Below are positions 16,459 to 24,684 of a stretch of 64,000 nt of DNA, piece by piece (the stretch's first letter is position 1; each line of letters begins with the position of its first letter). The translations under genes and the position numbers were made by a program. The stretch is taken from positions 84,577 to 148,576 of the forward strand of contig NZ_FNIM01000007.1 of NCBI RefSeq assembly GCF_900103885.1, written 5' to 3'. Source of the DNA: Actinomyces ruminicola. Lineage in GTDB: Bacteria; Actinomycetota; Actinomycetes; Actinomycetales; Actinomycetaceae. The notes beneath the pieces were generated by a model. The model made no database searches and was not told the origin of the DNA. It saw only the letters and a program-made list of their open reading frames with translations.

Positions 16459-17331
16459 GTGAGTATCCAGGATGTGCCCGGCATGGCGGACCCCGGCAGC
16501 TTCGGGACGCGTCGCGGCGGCAACCGTCCCATCGAGGTGGGGCTGGTTGACCCGGCCTGGACGCGGTTGGCCGTGGCCGGCGTCGTGCCCGTGCTCCTGG
16601 CCGTCTCCGCGGCCCTGCCAGCATGGATGCGGCTGATCGTCGTCGTCCTGCTGGTGCCGCTGACCGCGCAGGGGTGGCCGGCGCTCGTACGCACCCGGCA
16701 CGACCAGGGCGCCACCGCCGTCATCACCCTGACCGGCTTGGCCGCCGCGGTGCTGGTGGCCGTCACCAACGACTTCGGCATGGCCGGCGTGGTCATGGCC
16801 TTCAGCGTTCTGGCCGCCTTCATTGCGCAGATGGCCCGCAGCGACGGGCGCAAGCACCTGGTGGAGGACTTGTCCGCCACCGTTACCGGCAACCTGGTCA
16901 TGATCTCCGGGGCCGGCTGGTGCGCCCTGCGCACCGGGATCGCCGATCCCGCCGTGATCGTGCCGTGCACGCTCGCCCTGTTCACCGGCGCCCTGCTGAC
17001 CACCTTGAACGTGCGTGCCACCGTGCTGGAGGTGCTCACCTCCACCGTTCCGGCCCTGGTGGCCGGTGCCGCCGGTGGAGCACTGGCCAGGGTGGGGTTC
17101 TTCGGGGCCAGCCATGTGGGCGTGGAGCCGGCGCTGCAGTCGGCCGCCGCCTGCCTGGTGACTGGATTCGTCGCCGGTGTGCTCATGGCGGTGGCCAATC
17201 GGGTGCTGTGGACCCACCGGTGGGTTCCCGGCGGGCGGGCCGCCGTGGCCAGCGCGATCGTGCCGATTCTGTCCCTGGGCGCCCCCGTGTACGCCATCGC
17301 CCGGGTCATGGGCAGTTTCGTCGCGGGCTGA
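16459..17331 (+). CDS. integral membrane protein, function unknown
   Basis: A roughly 290-residue protein with eight or more hydrophobic spans and short polar connections; a basic loop (RSDGRKHLVED) lies near the middle. The start is uncertain. GTG 16459 is favoured because GACGAT lies 6 nt upstream as a possible -10 of a leaderless message; an ATG at 16381 in the same frame would add 26 residues that look non-coding. I do not recognise the family. The gene is divergent from glnR, so nitrogen control is conceivable, but I see no clear GlnR box. Confidence 0.75.
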   Translation: MSIQDVPGMADPGSFGTRRGGNRPIEVGLVDPAWTRLAVAGVVPVLLAVSAALPAWMRLIVVVLLVPLTAQGWPALVRTRHDQGATAVITLTGLAAAVLVAVTNDFGMAGVVMAFSVLAAFIAQMARSDGRKHLVEDLSATVTGNLVMISGAGWCALRTGIADPAVIVPCTLALFTGALLTTLNVRATVLEVLTSTVPALVAGAAGGALARVGFFGASHVGVEPALQSAAACLVTGFVAGVLMAVANRVLWTHRWVPGGRAAVASAIVPILSLGAPVYAIARVMGSFVAG

Positions 17332-17365
17332 CGCCGGCTCCGTGGCGCCCGCCGGGCCCCGGCCG

Positions 17366-17371
17366 TACCCT
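17366..17371 (+). promoter_or_regulatory. -10 box of a leaderless message
   Basis: TACCCT ends 6 nt before the ATG at 17378 and no Shine-Dalgarno is present, so transcription would begin at or next to the start codon. Confidence 0.45.
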
Positions 17372-17377
17372 GCACCC

Positions 17378-18109
17378 ATGGCGTTCGCGATTCCCGACGA
17401 TCTCGCCCCCGAGGTCTACCCGCTGGCCTGGCTGGTGGGCACCTGGCGCGGCTACGGCATCCTCACCTACGGGGAGACGGTCCCCGAGCAGGCCGTCTAC
17501 CAGGAGATGGTCTTCGACCACGACGGCGGCCCCTACCTGCGGCAGACCACCACCATCTGGACCGTGGACGCCACCCGCAGCCAGGACCTCGACTTCGAGA
17601 TGCCCGGGCTGGAGGGTGCCTCCCGCCTGACCCCCGCTCAGATCTGGTCCACCGAGACCACCTTCTGGCGCCCCGTAGGCCAGGAGAAGCCCGCCAACGA
17701 CGGTGGAGGGGACGACGGCGCCGCGGGCCCGGCCTCGAAGACGCCCATCACCTCCCTGGAGCTGGTGTCCACGGACCCCGCCGGGCACGTCGGCGTCTGG
17801 GAGGGATGGATTCAGGGGCCGCGCGCCCAGGTCGGCACCCAGGCCGTGGGACGTACCCGCACGGCCGCCGACGTCACCGAGATGACCCGCATGTTCGGGC
17901 TTGTGGGCGGGGAGCTCATGTGGACCCAGGACATGGCCGCCTTCGGCCAGGAGGAGCCGCAGTCCTACGCCTCCGGGCGCTTGGGCCGCGTGGAGGCCGA
18001 GGACGACGCCGACCCCGGGGCGGCCCTGCGCGAGGCCATCGCCGCCGATGAGGCCGCCCGCAAGGCAGCAGCCGGCACGGCGGCCCCCTCAACGGACGCC
18101 ACCGCCTGA
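17378..18109 (+). CDS. FABP/nitrobindin-family heme-binding protein
   Basis: A 243-residue protein of the THAP4/nitrobindin beta-barrel family. It opens with LAPEVYPLAWLVGTWRGYGILTYG, whose L-W-x-GTW-x-G pattern is the family hallmark; members bind heme b and nitric oxide or peroxynitrite. The usual barrel is about 160 residues; here a Gly/Asp-rich insertion (about residues 105-125) and an acidic/alanine C-terminal tail of about 40 residues lengthen it. The stop shares a base with the ygfZ ATG, giving the FABP-ygfZ pair common in actinobacteria and suggesting a redox or Fe-S protection role. The ATG is chosen by the TACCCT box 6 nt upstream. Confidence 0.88.
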   Translation: MAFAIPDDLAPEVYPLAWLVGTWRGYGILTYGETVPEQAVYQEMVFDHDGGPYLRQTTTIWTVDATRSQDLDFEMPGLEGASRLTPAQIWSTETTFWRPVGQEKPANDGGGDDGAAGPASKTPITSLELVSTDPAGHVGVWEGWIQGPRAQVGTQAVGRTRTAADVTEMTRMFGLVGGELMWTQDMAAFGQEEPQSYASGRLGRVEAEDDADPGAALREAIAADEAARKAAAGTAAPSTDATA

Positions 18110-19377
18110 TGCGTCCCAGCCCCCTGCTCGCCCGCGCCGACGCCGTCGCCAACCCCGCCGGCGACCTGGACGCAGCCGTTCCGGCCCGCTACGACGACCC
18201 CCTGCGCGAGCAGAACGCGCTGACCGGCGGCCGTGCCGCCTGCGCGCTCGCCCGCGACGTCGTGGCCGTGACCGGCCCCGACCGGCTCAGCTGGCTGACT
18301 ACCCTCTCCAGTCAGCAGCTGACCTCCCTTACTCCCGGCGACGGCGGCGTGGAGGCGCTGCTGCTGGACGCTCAGGGGCGCATCACCCACGCCCTGGCCT
18401 GCGTCGACGACGGCGAGGTCCTGCTGCTGGTCACGGAGGCCGGTCGTGGGGCGGCGCTGGCCGAGTTCCTGGAGTCGATGCGCTTCATGCTGCGCGTAGA
18501 GGTGGCCGTGCGCGAGGACGTGGCCGTGCTGGCCGCGCTGGGCGAGGGCTGTGCGGCTCTGGAGGAGGCCGCCCGGGCAGCGGGCGCCCACGTGGCCACC
18601 TGGCGCGACCCCTGGCCGGGCGTGGTCGAGGGCGGCACCAGCTACGACGTCGGGCTGGGGCGGGAGCACCCGGGCGCGGGCTACCGGGCCGCATGGGTGC
18701 TGGTGGACGCCGAGGCCGTGGGGGAGGTAGCGCAGGCGTTCCTGTCTGGCAGCGACAAGGCGGACCGCGCCGCGTCCGGTGCCGGCGGCGTCGTGGCGGG
18801 CGTATCCGGGCGGAGCCCGGCGGGAACGCTCGCCTGGGAGGCCCTGCGCGTGGAGGCCGGGCGGCCGCGGTGGGGGCGCGAGGTGGATGCGCGCACGATC
18901 CCGCACGAGCTGGACTGGCTGCGCACCGCCGTGCACCTGCACAAGGGCTGCTACCCGGGTCAGGAGACCATTGCGCGCACCCTCAACCTGGGGCGTCCGC
19001 CGCGCCGCCTGACGATTCTGCAACTGGACGGCTTCACCGGGCAGCTGCCGACGCCGGGTGCGGTTGTGCGCCTGGGGGAGCGGGCTGTTGGCGCGGTGAC
19101 CTCCGTGGCCCGGCACGTCGACTACGGGCCGATGGCGCTGGCGCTGCTGCGCCGGGGCGTGCCCGTGGATGCCCCGCTGACCGTGGACGTCGCGGAGGCG
19201 GATGCCGCGGAGGGTGCGGCTGCGACGACTGGGGCTGCGGGCGCGGAACCGATTGCGGTTTCCCGGGTGGACGCCGCTCAGGAGCCACTGGTGTCCCCCG
19301 AGGGCCGGGCGCAGGCCAGCCCCGCCGAGCGCCCCGGAGCCGGGCTGGGCCGCGTCTCCCTGTGCCGAGATCGGTAG
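18109..19377 (+). CDS. ygfZ: folate-binding YgfZ/GcvT-like Fe-S cluster repair protein
   Basis: A 422-residue aminomethyltransferase-like protein. The YgfZ signature KGCYPGQE is present in LHKGCYPGQETIARTLNLG (about residue 282), together with the N-terminal LARDVVAVTGPDRLSWLTTL. YgfZ uses folate to help maintain Fe-S enzymes such as MiaB. The protein is longer than typical (about 320-370 residues) because of an Ala-rich insert and a C-terminal extension of about 60 residues. The last codons (CRDR-stop) lie inside the first unit of a 23-bp repeat, so a mobile or repetitive sequence supplies the stop codon. It is translationally coupled to the nitrobindin-like gene. Confidence 0.9.
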   Translation: MRPSPLLARADAVANPAGDLDAAVPARYDDPLREQNALTGGRAACALARDVVAVTGPDRLSWLTTLSSQQLTSLTPGDGGVEALLLDAQGRITHALACVDDGEVLLLVTEAGRGAALAEFLESMRFMLRVEVAVREDVAVLAALGEGCAALEEAARAAGAHVATWRDPWPGVVEGGTSYDVGLGREHPGAGYRAAWVLVDAEAVGEVAQAFLSGSDKADRAASGAGGVVAGVSGRSPAGTLAWEALRVEAGRPRWGREVDARTIPHELDWLRTAVHLHKGCYPGQETIARTLNLGRPPRRLTILQLDGFTGQLPTPGAVVRLGERAVGAVTSVARHVDYGPMALALLRRGVPVDAPLTVDVAEADAAEGAAATTGAAGAEPIAVSRVDAAQEPLVSPEGRAQASPAERPGAGLGRVSLCRDR

Positions 19378-19430
19378 CTATAACCGCCGAGATCGGTAGA
19401 AGTTACGTGCCGAGTTCGGTAGGTATGGCT
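19364..19430 (+). repeat. three tandem units of the dispersed 23-bp repeat overlapping the ygfZ stop
   Basis: Units lie at 19364-19385 (diverged), 19386-19408 (exact AGATCGGTAGAAGT core) and 19409-19430 (AGTTCGGTAG variant). The TAG inside the first unit is the ygfZ stop codon. No long hairpin accompanies this copy. Confidence 0.8.
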
Positions 19431-19597
19431 GCAGCTGGTGGGGCGCACCGCCGGGCTCAACAGGGGCAGGCCCCGGTGTGCTCTCAGACGGTCCAGACAG
19501 CGGCAGGCGATCCAAGATGTCATGGCTTGTGGCGTCGGGCGCAGTCGCGTGGTGGACGGGGCGGCCGGGTGCGCCTTCCCGGTGGGATGATGGGTGC

Positions 19598-20212
19598 GTG
19601 AGTGCGCGTGCTTGTTCTTGGGCTGTGCCGATCCTTATGGCGGGCGTCGGCGCTGTCTACGTGTCCCGCCGCCTGCGCCCGCGCGGCGATGACGCCGAGC
19701 CCCTGCCCGGTGACGAGATCCTGCCCGGTGCGGACGTCATCGAGACTCACGAGACGGTGCTGGAGGCGCCTGCGCCCACGGTCTGGCCCTGGCTGGCCCA
19801 GATGGGCTATGGGCGTGGCGGCTTCTACAGCTTCGATGTGCTTGAGCGGTTGGCCGGAGTGGGCATTTCCAATGCGGATGCGATCAACCCGGCGTGGCAG
19901 AACCTCGTCGAGGGCGATTCGGTGCGCCTGGCCGAGGAGGTCGCCCTGGTGGTTGCGCGTGCGGAGCCGGATCGGTGCCTGGTCCTGTCGTCCGAGGGCG
20001 GCTGTGCGCCTGCTGAGGCTGGTATGGATTTCGACTTCACCTGGGCATTCGTCCTCACCCCGGAGGAGCCGGGCTCCTGCCGCCTGACGGTGCGCGAGCG
20101 GTACGCGCCCCACACGCCGGCCGCGCGCCGAATGGTGTGGGCCGCCCGCCCGGTGGCCCGGCTCATGACCCACGGCATGCTTCACGGTCTGCGGCGTCGC
20201 GTCCGGCGCTGA
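19598..20212 (+). CDS. SRPBCC-like protein with N-terminal membrane anchor
   Basis: A roughly 204-residue protein with one N-terminal hydrophobic segment (CSWAVPILMAGVGAVYVSRR) followed by a START/SRPBCC-type domain: THETVLEAPAPTVWPWLAQMGYGRGGFYSFDVLERL, FDFTWAFVLTPEEPGSCRLTVRERY. Such domains bind hydrophobic ligands; this lineage often appears as an uncharacterised polyketide-cyclase-like protein. The start is inferred as GTG 19598, with GATGAT 6 nt upstream as a candidate -10; an upstream frame runs through the repeat region and is unlikely. It converges with the ABC exporter operon at 20248. Confidence 0.75.
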   Translation: MSARACSWAVPILMAGVGAVYVSRRLRPRGDDAEPLPGDEILPGADVIETHETVLEAPAPTVWPWLAQMGYGRGGFYSFDVLERLAGVGISNADAINPAWQNLVEGDSVRLAEEVALVVARAEPDRCLVLSSEGGCAPAEAGMDFDFTWAFVLTPEEPGSCRLTVRERYAPHTPAARRMVWAARPVARLMTHGMLHGLRRRVRR

Positions 20213-20247
20213 GGACGAGGGCCGACGACGACCACCGGTGTGCCGGG

Positions 20248-21018
20248 TCAGAGTACGTCCCGGCGCAGCCCGGCGCGCAGTCGGGCGACGGCGTGCCGAG
20301 TGGCGCCCAGCCCGACCCCCGCCCAGGCGAGCGCGACCAGCAGGTCGCGGGCCAGCAGCGGCCCGACGGCGTCGGCCCCCGCATCAAGGGCCGTCACCGT
20401 GCCGCTCATGGGCAGGAGGGTGCCGAGCGCGCGCAGCCATGCCGGGCACAGCGACAGTGGCACAATCACGCCGGTCAGCAGCGGCAGGAAGGTGGAGACA
20501 ATGGTCGCGCCCAGGTAGGGGTCGGGCAGGTCGACGCCGATACCCGCCGCGCCGACCCCCAGCAGCAGCCCGCAGACGACGGCGATAGGCGCCAGGGCCA
20601 CGACCCGCCCGAGCATGGCGGCGTCGTGGGCGGGGGAGAGGACGAATACCGCGCCGATCGCGGCTGCGCCGGTGGCTGCCGCCAGCAGCGCGGGCACGGC
20701 GGCGACCGCCAACCAGTAGGCCGGGTCCGCACGGCGACGCGTGTGCACCTCCTGGAAGACGCCCAGGTTGCGGTCGGTGGCGGCGGTGCCTACTACCCCG
20801 GCGCACACGGAGCTCGCCAGGGCCACCAGCGCGGCGGCGTAGCCGGTGCGCACCAGGTCGGGAGCGGACAGGTCCGCACCCAGCAGCACGTCGTAGGCGA
20901 TGCTCAGCAGCGGCAGCACCAGCAGCGTCACTACGGCCGTGCCTAAGGTGGCGAAGGCAGTTGATGACGCCCACGTCACGCGCACCCCCGAGGCCAGGCG
21001 CCGGATGAACAGCCCCAT
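20248..21018 (-). CDS. ABC-2 type transporter permease
   Basis: A 256-residue permease with about six spans (for example TAVVTLLVLPLLSIAYDVLLG and YLGATIVSTFLPLLTGVIVPLSL). The start at ATG 21018 overlaps the stop of the upstream permease (ATGA). It is the last gene of an ATPase-permease-permease operon on the minus strand. The two permeases are probably a heterodimer exporting a small molecule, lipid or bacteriocin; substrate not predictable. Confidence 0.82.
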   Translation of the reverse strand: MGLFIRRLASGVRVTWASSTAFATLGTAVVTLLVLPLLSIAYDVLLGADLSAPDLVRTGYAAALVALASSVCAGVVGTAATDRNLGVFQEVHTRRRADPAYWLAVAAVPALLAAATGAAAIGAVFVLSPAHDAAMLGRVVALAPIAVVCGLLLGVGAAGIGVDLPDPYLGATIVSTFLPLLTGVIVPLSLCPAWLRALGTLLPMSGTVTALDAGADAVGPLLARDLLVALAWAGVGLGATRHAVARLRAGLRRDVL

Positions 21019-21776
21019 CAGATCACTTCCAGGGTGCCAGCGCGCGTGGCCAGCCACAGCGCCCGCCGCCCCAGCACTGCGGCCAGGCCCAGCCAGGCGG
21101 CCACGCACACCAGCCAGCCGACCGCGTCCATGGCGCTTACGGCGCGCCCCAGCAGCAGGTCGAAGGGTGCGGACAGGGGCAGGAACCGGCTGATTCCGGC
21201 CAGCCAGGCGGGCGGCGAGGCGGCGGTGAACAGGATGCCGGAGGCGATGAACGCCGGCACCAGCAGCAGCTCCTCGTAGGCAATCGCGTTGGGCGTGAGC
21301 ACGAACAGGGCCGCGATCACGAGGCTCAGCGCCAGGCAGCCCGCGAGCAGCGCGCCGGCGGCCAGGACCATGCGGCCTGCCCCCATCCACCCGGGGACGG
21401 TGAAGTCCACCGACCCGGAGGCTACTGCCCAGGTACACCATGCCACCGGCAGCGCCGCCAGGCCGAAGGAGGCGGCGGCGCAGACGACGGCCGCCAGCGA
21501 CCGCAGGGCCCCGATCGGCGCCATTACCAGGTGCGCGAGGGTGCCCTTGTGCCGCTCGAAGCCGATGATGCCGGCGGCGCAGGTGGCCGTGGTCCACATG
21601 CCGATGACCCCGCCGCGCACCCAACCCTGGGTGGGGGTGATCCCGCCCCAGGCGCGGGCGGCGAGGAACTGCACCAGCGTGGTGACGATCGTGGTGAAGA
21701 CCATGAGCTGAATGAAGTAGGGGACGGACACGAACTGGCGCACGTGGAAGGCCGTCATGCGCAGCTGCCGGATCAT
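21018..21776 (-). CDS. ABC-2 type transporter permease
   Basis: A 252-residue permease with about six spans. Its amphipathic N-terminus (MIRQLRMTAFHVRQFVSVPYF) and GFERHKGTLAHLVMAPIG coupling region are typical of ABC-2 exporters. The start overlaps the ATPase stop by 4 bp and the stop overlaps the second permease start, so all three genes are translationally coupled. Confidence 0.82.
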   Translation of the reverse strand: MIRQLRMTAFHVRQFVSVPYFIQLMVFTTIVTTLVQFLAARAWGGITPTQGWVRGGVIGMWTTATCAAGIIGFERHKGTLAHLVMAPIGALRSLAAVVCAAASFGLAALPVAWCTWAVASGSVDFTVPGWMGAGRMVLAAGALLAGCLALSLVIAALFVLTPNAIAYEELLLVPAFIASGILFTAASPPAWLAGISRFLPLSAPFDLLLGRAVSAMDAVGWLVCVAAWLGLAAVLGRRALWLATRAGTLEVI

Positions 21777-22777
21777 CGCGCGAGCCTGTCCGCCAGGGCC
21801 AGGTAGGCCTCCTCCAACGACGCCGGGCGGGTGACCAGATCCGCGGGCGCCTGCGTCCCAATCTCGGCCAGGGCCGCGGCCAGGGCGGCGTCGCGGGCCT
21901 CCCGATCCGCGCGTGAGTCGTCCACGGCCCAGTAGACGGTTACCGCCCAGCGGCCGGACGCGGGCCGCTGCGCGACGACGGCACCATCCCCCAGTTGCTC
22001 TTGCAACCGGGCGGCGGCATCCGCGTGGCGGGCTGGCAGGGTGAAGCCGCTGATCATGCCGATGCCCGCGTACGCGGCGAGGTCGCGGACCGTGCCGCGG
22101 GTGACGATCCGCCCCGCCCCGATCACGCTGATCAGGTCGGCGAGTTCCTCCACTTCCGGCATGGAGTGGGAGGTCAGCAGCACCTCGGTGCCGTCTGCGG
22201 CAAGTTCCCGGATCAGGTCGCGTACCTGCAGGGCGACGTCCGGGTCGAGTCCCGTGGTCGGCTCATTCAGCAGGAGCAGCGGGGGAGAACCGAGCAGGGC
22301 GCGCGCCAGGTGCAGGCGCTGCAGCATGCCGCGGGAGAACGCTCCGGCCTTGCGGGTGGCCACGTCGGCCAGGCCCATGCGCTCCAGCGCCGTATCCACG
22401 GCTTGTCTGCGCCGGCGCCGACTCAGCCCCTGCAGGTCGGCGAAGAACAGCAGGTTGTCCCGGGCGCTGGCGCGCGGGTAGAAGCCGAGCTCACCGCCGA
22501 GCACCAGCCCCACGCGGGCGCGCGCCGCCTCAGGGTGGCGGACGGCGTCAATGCCGTCCACCTGGATCTGGCCGACGGTGGGAGTCAGCAGGGTGGCGCA
22601 CATGCGCACGGTGGTGGTCTTGCCCGCCCCATTGGGGCCGAGCAGCGCATGTACCTGGCCAGGTTCGACGCTCAGGGAGAGGTCGTCCACGGCGACGAAC
22701 CCCTCCTTGCCGAAGGTGCGCCTCAGGCCGGTGGCCGCTAGAACCGGGGTAGTGCCGGCAGTTTGCGTTGATAACAC
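21773..22777 (-). CDS. ABC transporter ATP-binding protein
   Basis: A 334-residue ATPase of the drug-export type: Walker A GPNGAGKTT, signature FSRGMLQRLHLARALLG, Walker B LLLLNEPTTGLD (Asn replaces the usual Asp before Glu) and switch histidine in LLTSHSMPEVEEL. A roughly 100-residue C-terminal extension follows, as in DrrA-like exporters. GTG 22777 is the preferred start because CATAGT (22784-22789, minus strand) lies 6 nt upstream; the longer frame adds non-coding-looking residues. It heads the exporter operon. Confidence 0.88.
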   Translation of the reverse strand: MLSTQTAGTTPVLAATGLRRTFGKEGFVAVDDLSLSVEPGQVHALLGPNGAGKTTTVRMCATLLTPTVGQIQVDGIDAVRHPEAARARVGLVLGGELGFYPRASARDNLLFFADLQGLSRRRRRQAVDTALERMGLADVATRKAGAFSRGMLQRLHLARALLGSPPLLLLNEPTTGLDPDVALQVRDLIRELAADGTEVLLTSHSMPEVEELADLISVIGAGRIVTRGTVRDLAAYAGIGMISGFTLPARHADAAARLQEQLGDGAVVAQRPASGRWAVTVYWAVDDSRADREARDAALAAALAEIGTQAPADLVTRPASLEEAYLALADRLAR

Positions 22778-22783
22778 GCGGAA

Positions 22784-22789
22784 ACTATG
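22784..22789 (-). promoter_or_regulatory. -10 box of a leaderless message (ABC ATPase)
   Basis: CATAGT on the minus strand ends 6 nt before the GTG at 22777; no Shine-Dalgarno is present. Confidence 0.4.
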
Positions 22790-23258
22790 ACATGAGCCGA
22801 GCCTGGCTAGACCGACGGGTCCACGGCGCTGCCGGGATCGACAGAGGTGAGCGTGAGGGCGCTTCCGGTCACCTTGCACACCGGAGCTGTCAGGACAAAC
22901 TTGTGCGATCAGGGTTTTTCGTTGGAATTACGGGGAAACGGTGGGGATGCCAGAAGTCGGTGGCATGCCTCCCGTGTGCAATGAGGGCTCCGGCGCACAC
23001 GGGAGCCCCTCAGAGATTCAAGGTGAGTGTGCAAAAGCGCGGAATTGTGCGGTTTTCGGAAAATGTCCCGAAGCTCCGGTGTGCAACGTGCGGTTGCGCA
23101 CCCGTACGGCTCTGCCGGAGGCTGCCCGATGGGGCATCGAAGCAATACGTAGGTCGTTATAGGGGCACAGCGGGTACGAACCTCCACCCGCCCTACCGCG
23201 TACATGATTAACCTCATAGAGTCGGCGCAATGCTGCCTGTACTCCCTGAGGAGGAGCC
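22790..23258. other. 469-bp lower-GC intergenic region with one hairpin
   Basis: This region separates the divergent ABC operon and the monooxygenase gene and is visibly lower in GC than its surroundings. A perfect 11-bp stem, CTCCCGTGTGC (22969-22979) with GCACACGGGAG (22995-23005), has a 15-nt loop. I see no recognisable protein in any frame. It may hold promoters for both sides, or a small RNA. Confidence 0.4.
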
Positions 23259-23549
23259 ATGAAGATCCTGCACTCACAGTTCACCGCCAAGCCCGGACTC
23301 GAGGACGAGGTCGCCCAGATGATCCGCGACTACGGTGAGAAGGTCCGCACCGAGCCCGGCAACCGCGTCTTCGACGTCTACCGCCACAGCGACGACCCCG
23401 CGAAGTTCTTCGTGATGGAGGCCTACGTGGATGAGGACGCCTTCCAGATCCACCTGGGCATGCCCTACGGCGACCCCTTCAACGCCCGCCTGGAGGAGCG
23501 CATCGAGGAGCCGCACTCGGTGCTGACCTTCCTGGACCAGATCGGCTGA
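23259..23549 (+). CDS. antibiotic-biosynthesis-monooxygenase (ABM) domain protein
   Basis: A 96-residue single-domain ABM protein (dimeric alpha-beta barrel): MKILHSQFTAKPGLEDEVAQMIRDY, then CoA- or quinol-monooxygenase-like GNRVFDVYRHSDDPAKFFVMEAYVDEDAFQIHL. Relatives such as YgiN oxidise quinols or act in reactive-electrophile defence without a cofactor. A near-perfect GAGGAGGAG ribosome site precedes the ATG. It appears monocistronic. The substrate is not predictable. Confidence 0.85.
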   Translation: MKILHSQFTAKPGLEDEVAQMIRDYGEKVRTEPGNRVFDVYRHSDDPAKFFVMEAYVDEDAFQIHLGMPYGDPFNARLEERIEEPHSVLTFLDQIG

Positions 23550-23590
23550 GGCCGCCCGCATCGCCCGCGCCGCCCAGGCGGGCCGGCCCG

Positions 23591-23783
23591 TCAATCAGCG
23601 CCCTCTGGCTGCGCGTGTCCGCGGTGGCCTGTTGCTGGTAGTGGTCGAGTGTGGAGACGTCGGGGGTTGCGCTCCTTGTAGGCGGCGATGAGCGTGGCCA
23701 GGGCGACGGACTCCGACGCTGAGGTCCACCAGGACGACACCTCGGCTGAGCCGGTGAGGGCTGGAGGGAGTGGAGGAGCCCAC
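23591..23783 (-). pseudogene. relic of a sugar ABC transporter substrate-binding protein
   Basis: Translating the minus strand gives SAEVSSWWTSASESVALATL followed by IAAYKERNP and, after a one-base frame change, DVSTLDHYQQQATADTRSQ. This matches the start of a mature carbohydrate-binding lipoprotein (strand-WWTSGSE-helix-AAYxxxNPxV). There is no start, the frame is broken and both sides are missing. It is therefore read as decayed coding DNA. Recognition rests on the motif pattern only. Confidence 0.4.
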
Positions 23784-23818
23784 GGGGGATGACGCTCGCG
23801 GCGCCGCGGGGCGGCGGC

Positions 23819-23824
23819 TACAGT
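23819..23824 (+). promoter_or_regulatory. -10 box of a leaderless message (DUF2516 gene)
   Basis: TACAGT ends 6 nt before the GTG at 23831, and no Shine-Dalgarno is present; this decides the start. Confidence 0.5.
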
Positions 23825-23830
23825 GGATTC

Positions 23831-24229
23831 GTGGACATTCTGGTGCTAATCGCCTACTACCTCGCGCAGGCCGTCTTCTGGATCTGGCGGCTGGCGCAGC
23901 TCACCGCTGTGGTGCTGGGCGCGTGGGCGCTGATCGACACGCTGACGCACGACGCCGCGCACTTCGTCGCGGCCGGCAAGCGCACCAAGGGCTTCTGGCT
24001 GGGCGCCAACGCCGCCGGCATCGCGGTGGTGCTGCTCATGGGCGCCAACTCCATGCTGGGTCTGCTCGGCGTGGTTGCCAACTCCGTCTACCTGGCCGAC
24101 GTCCGCCCCGCCCTGAAGTACTACTCGCCGGTGCGGGTGCGCTCGAACATCCGCTTCCCGGGTAACGGTGGCTCTCGGGGCGGTTCTTCGCGTGGACCCG
24201 GCCCGCGCGACTGGACTCCCGGCCGCTGA
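23831..24229 (+). CDS. DUF2516 family membrane protein
   Basis: A small membrane protein (132 residues from GTG 23831) with three hydrophobic spans: [33 protein letters not shown] and [20 protein letters not shown]. The [11 protein letters not shown] sequence after the last span is typical of DUF2516 in actinobacteria. The C-terminal tail is Gly/Arg/Pro-rich. Function unknown. An ATG at 23789 would add 14 residues, but the TACAGT box 6 nt before GTG 23831 argues for the shorter form. Its stop overlaps the dtd start. Confidence 0.8.
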   Translation: MDILVLIAYYLAQAVFWIWRLAQLTAVVLGAWALIDTLTHDAAHFVAAGKRTKGFWLGANAAGIAVVLLMGANSMLGLLGVVANSVYLADVRPALKYYSPVRVRSNIRFPGNGGSRGGSSRGPGPRDWTPGR

Positions 24230-24684
24230 TGCGCGCCGTTCTGCAACGCGTGCGCCGGGCGGCGGTGCGCGTGGACGGCGAGGTGGTCGGCGCTATTGAT
24301 CGCCCCGGGCTGCTGGCGCTGGTCGGTGTCACTCACGACGACGGCCCCGCGCAGGTGGCCACGGTGGCCCGCAAGATTGCCGAGCTGCGACTGTTCGACG
24401 GCCCCGGCGACGACGGCGATGCGCCGGGCCGGGAGGTGTCGGTGTCCGACCTGGGGGCGCCGGTGCTGGTCATCTCCCAGTTCACCCTGTACGCCGACGT
24501 GCGCAAGGGGCGCCGCCCCTCCTGGAACGGTGCGGCCCCGGGCACGGTGGCCGAGCCCCTGGTGGAGGCCGTGGTGGAGGAGCTGCGCGGACGCGGCCTG
24601 GAGGTGTCCACCGGCTGCTTCGGCGCCCAGATGGACATCGACGCCGAGCTCGACGGCCCGGTCACCATACTCGTCGAGGCCTGA
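24229..24684 (+). CDS. dtd: D-aminoacyl-tRNA deacylase
   Basis: A 151-residue DTD that removes D-amino acids (and glycine from tRNA-Ala) wrongly attached to tRNA. Catalytic landmarks are [18 protein letters not shown] and the cross-subunit Gly-cis-Pro loop DGPVTI near the C-terminus. Length matches the family (about 145-150). It is coupled by one-base overlaps to the DUF2516 gene upstream and the phosphopantetheinyl transferase downstream. Confidence 0.96.
   Translation: MRAVLQRVRRAAVRVDGEVVGAIDRPGLLALVGVTHDDGPAQVATVARKIAELRLFDGPGDDGDAPGREVSVSDLGAPVLVISQFTLYADVRKGRRPSWNGAAPGTVAEPLVEAVVEELRGRGLEVSTGCFGAQMDIDAELDGPVTILVEA

Noticed and set aside
22790..23258. A small protein gene in the lower-GC gap
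   Set aside because: Open frames exist on both strands but none has a ribosome site, codon bias or recognisable domain.
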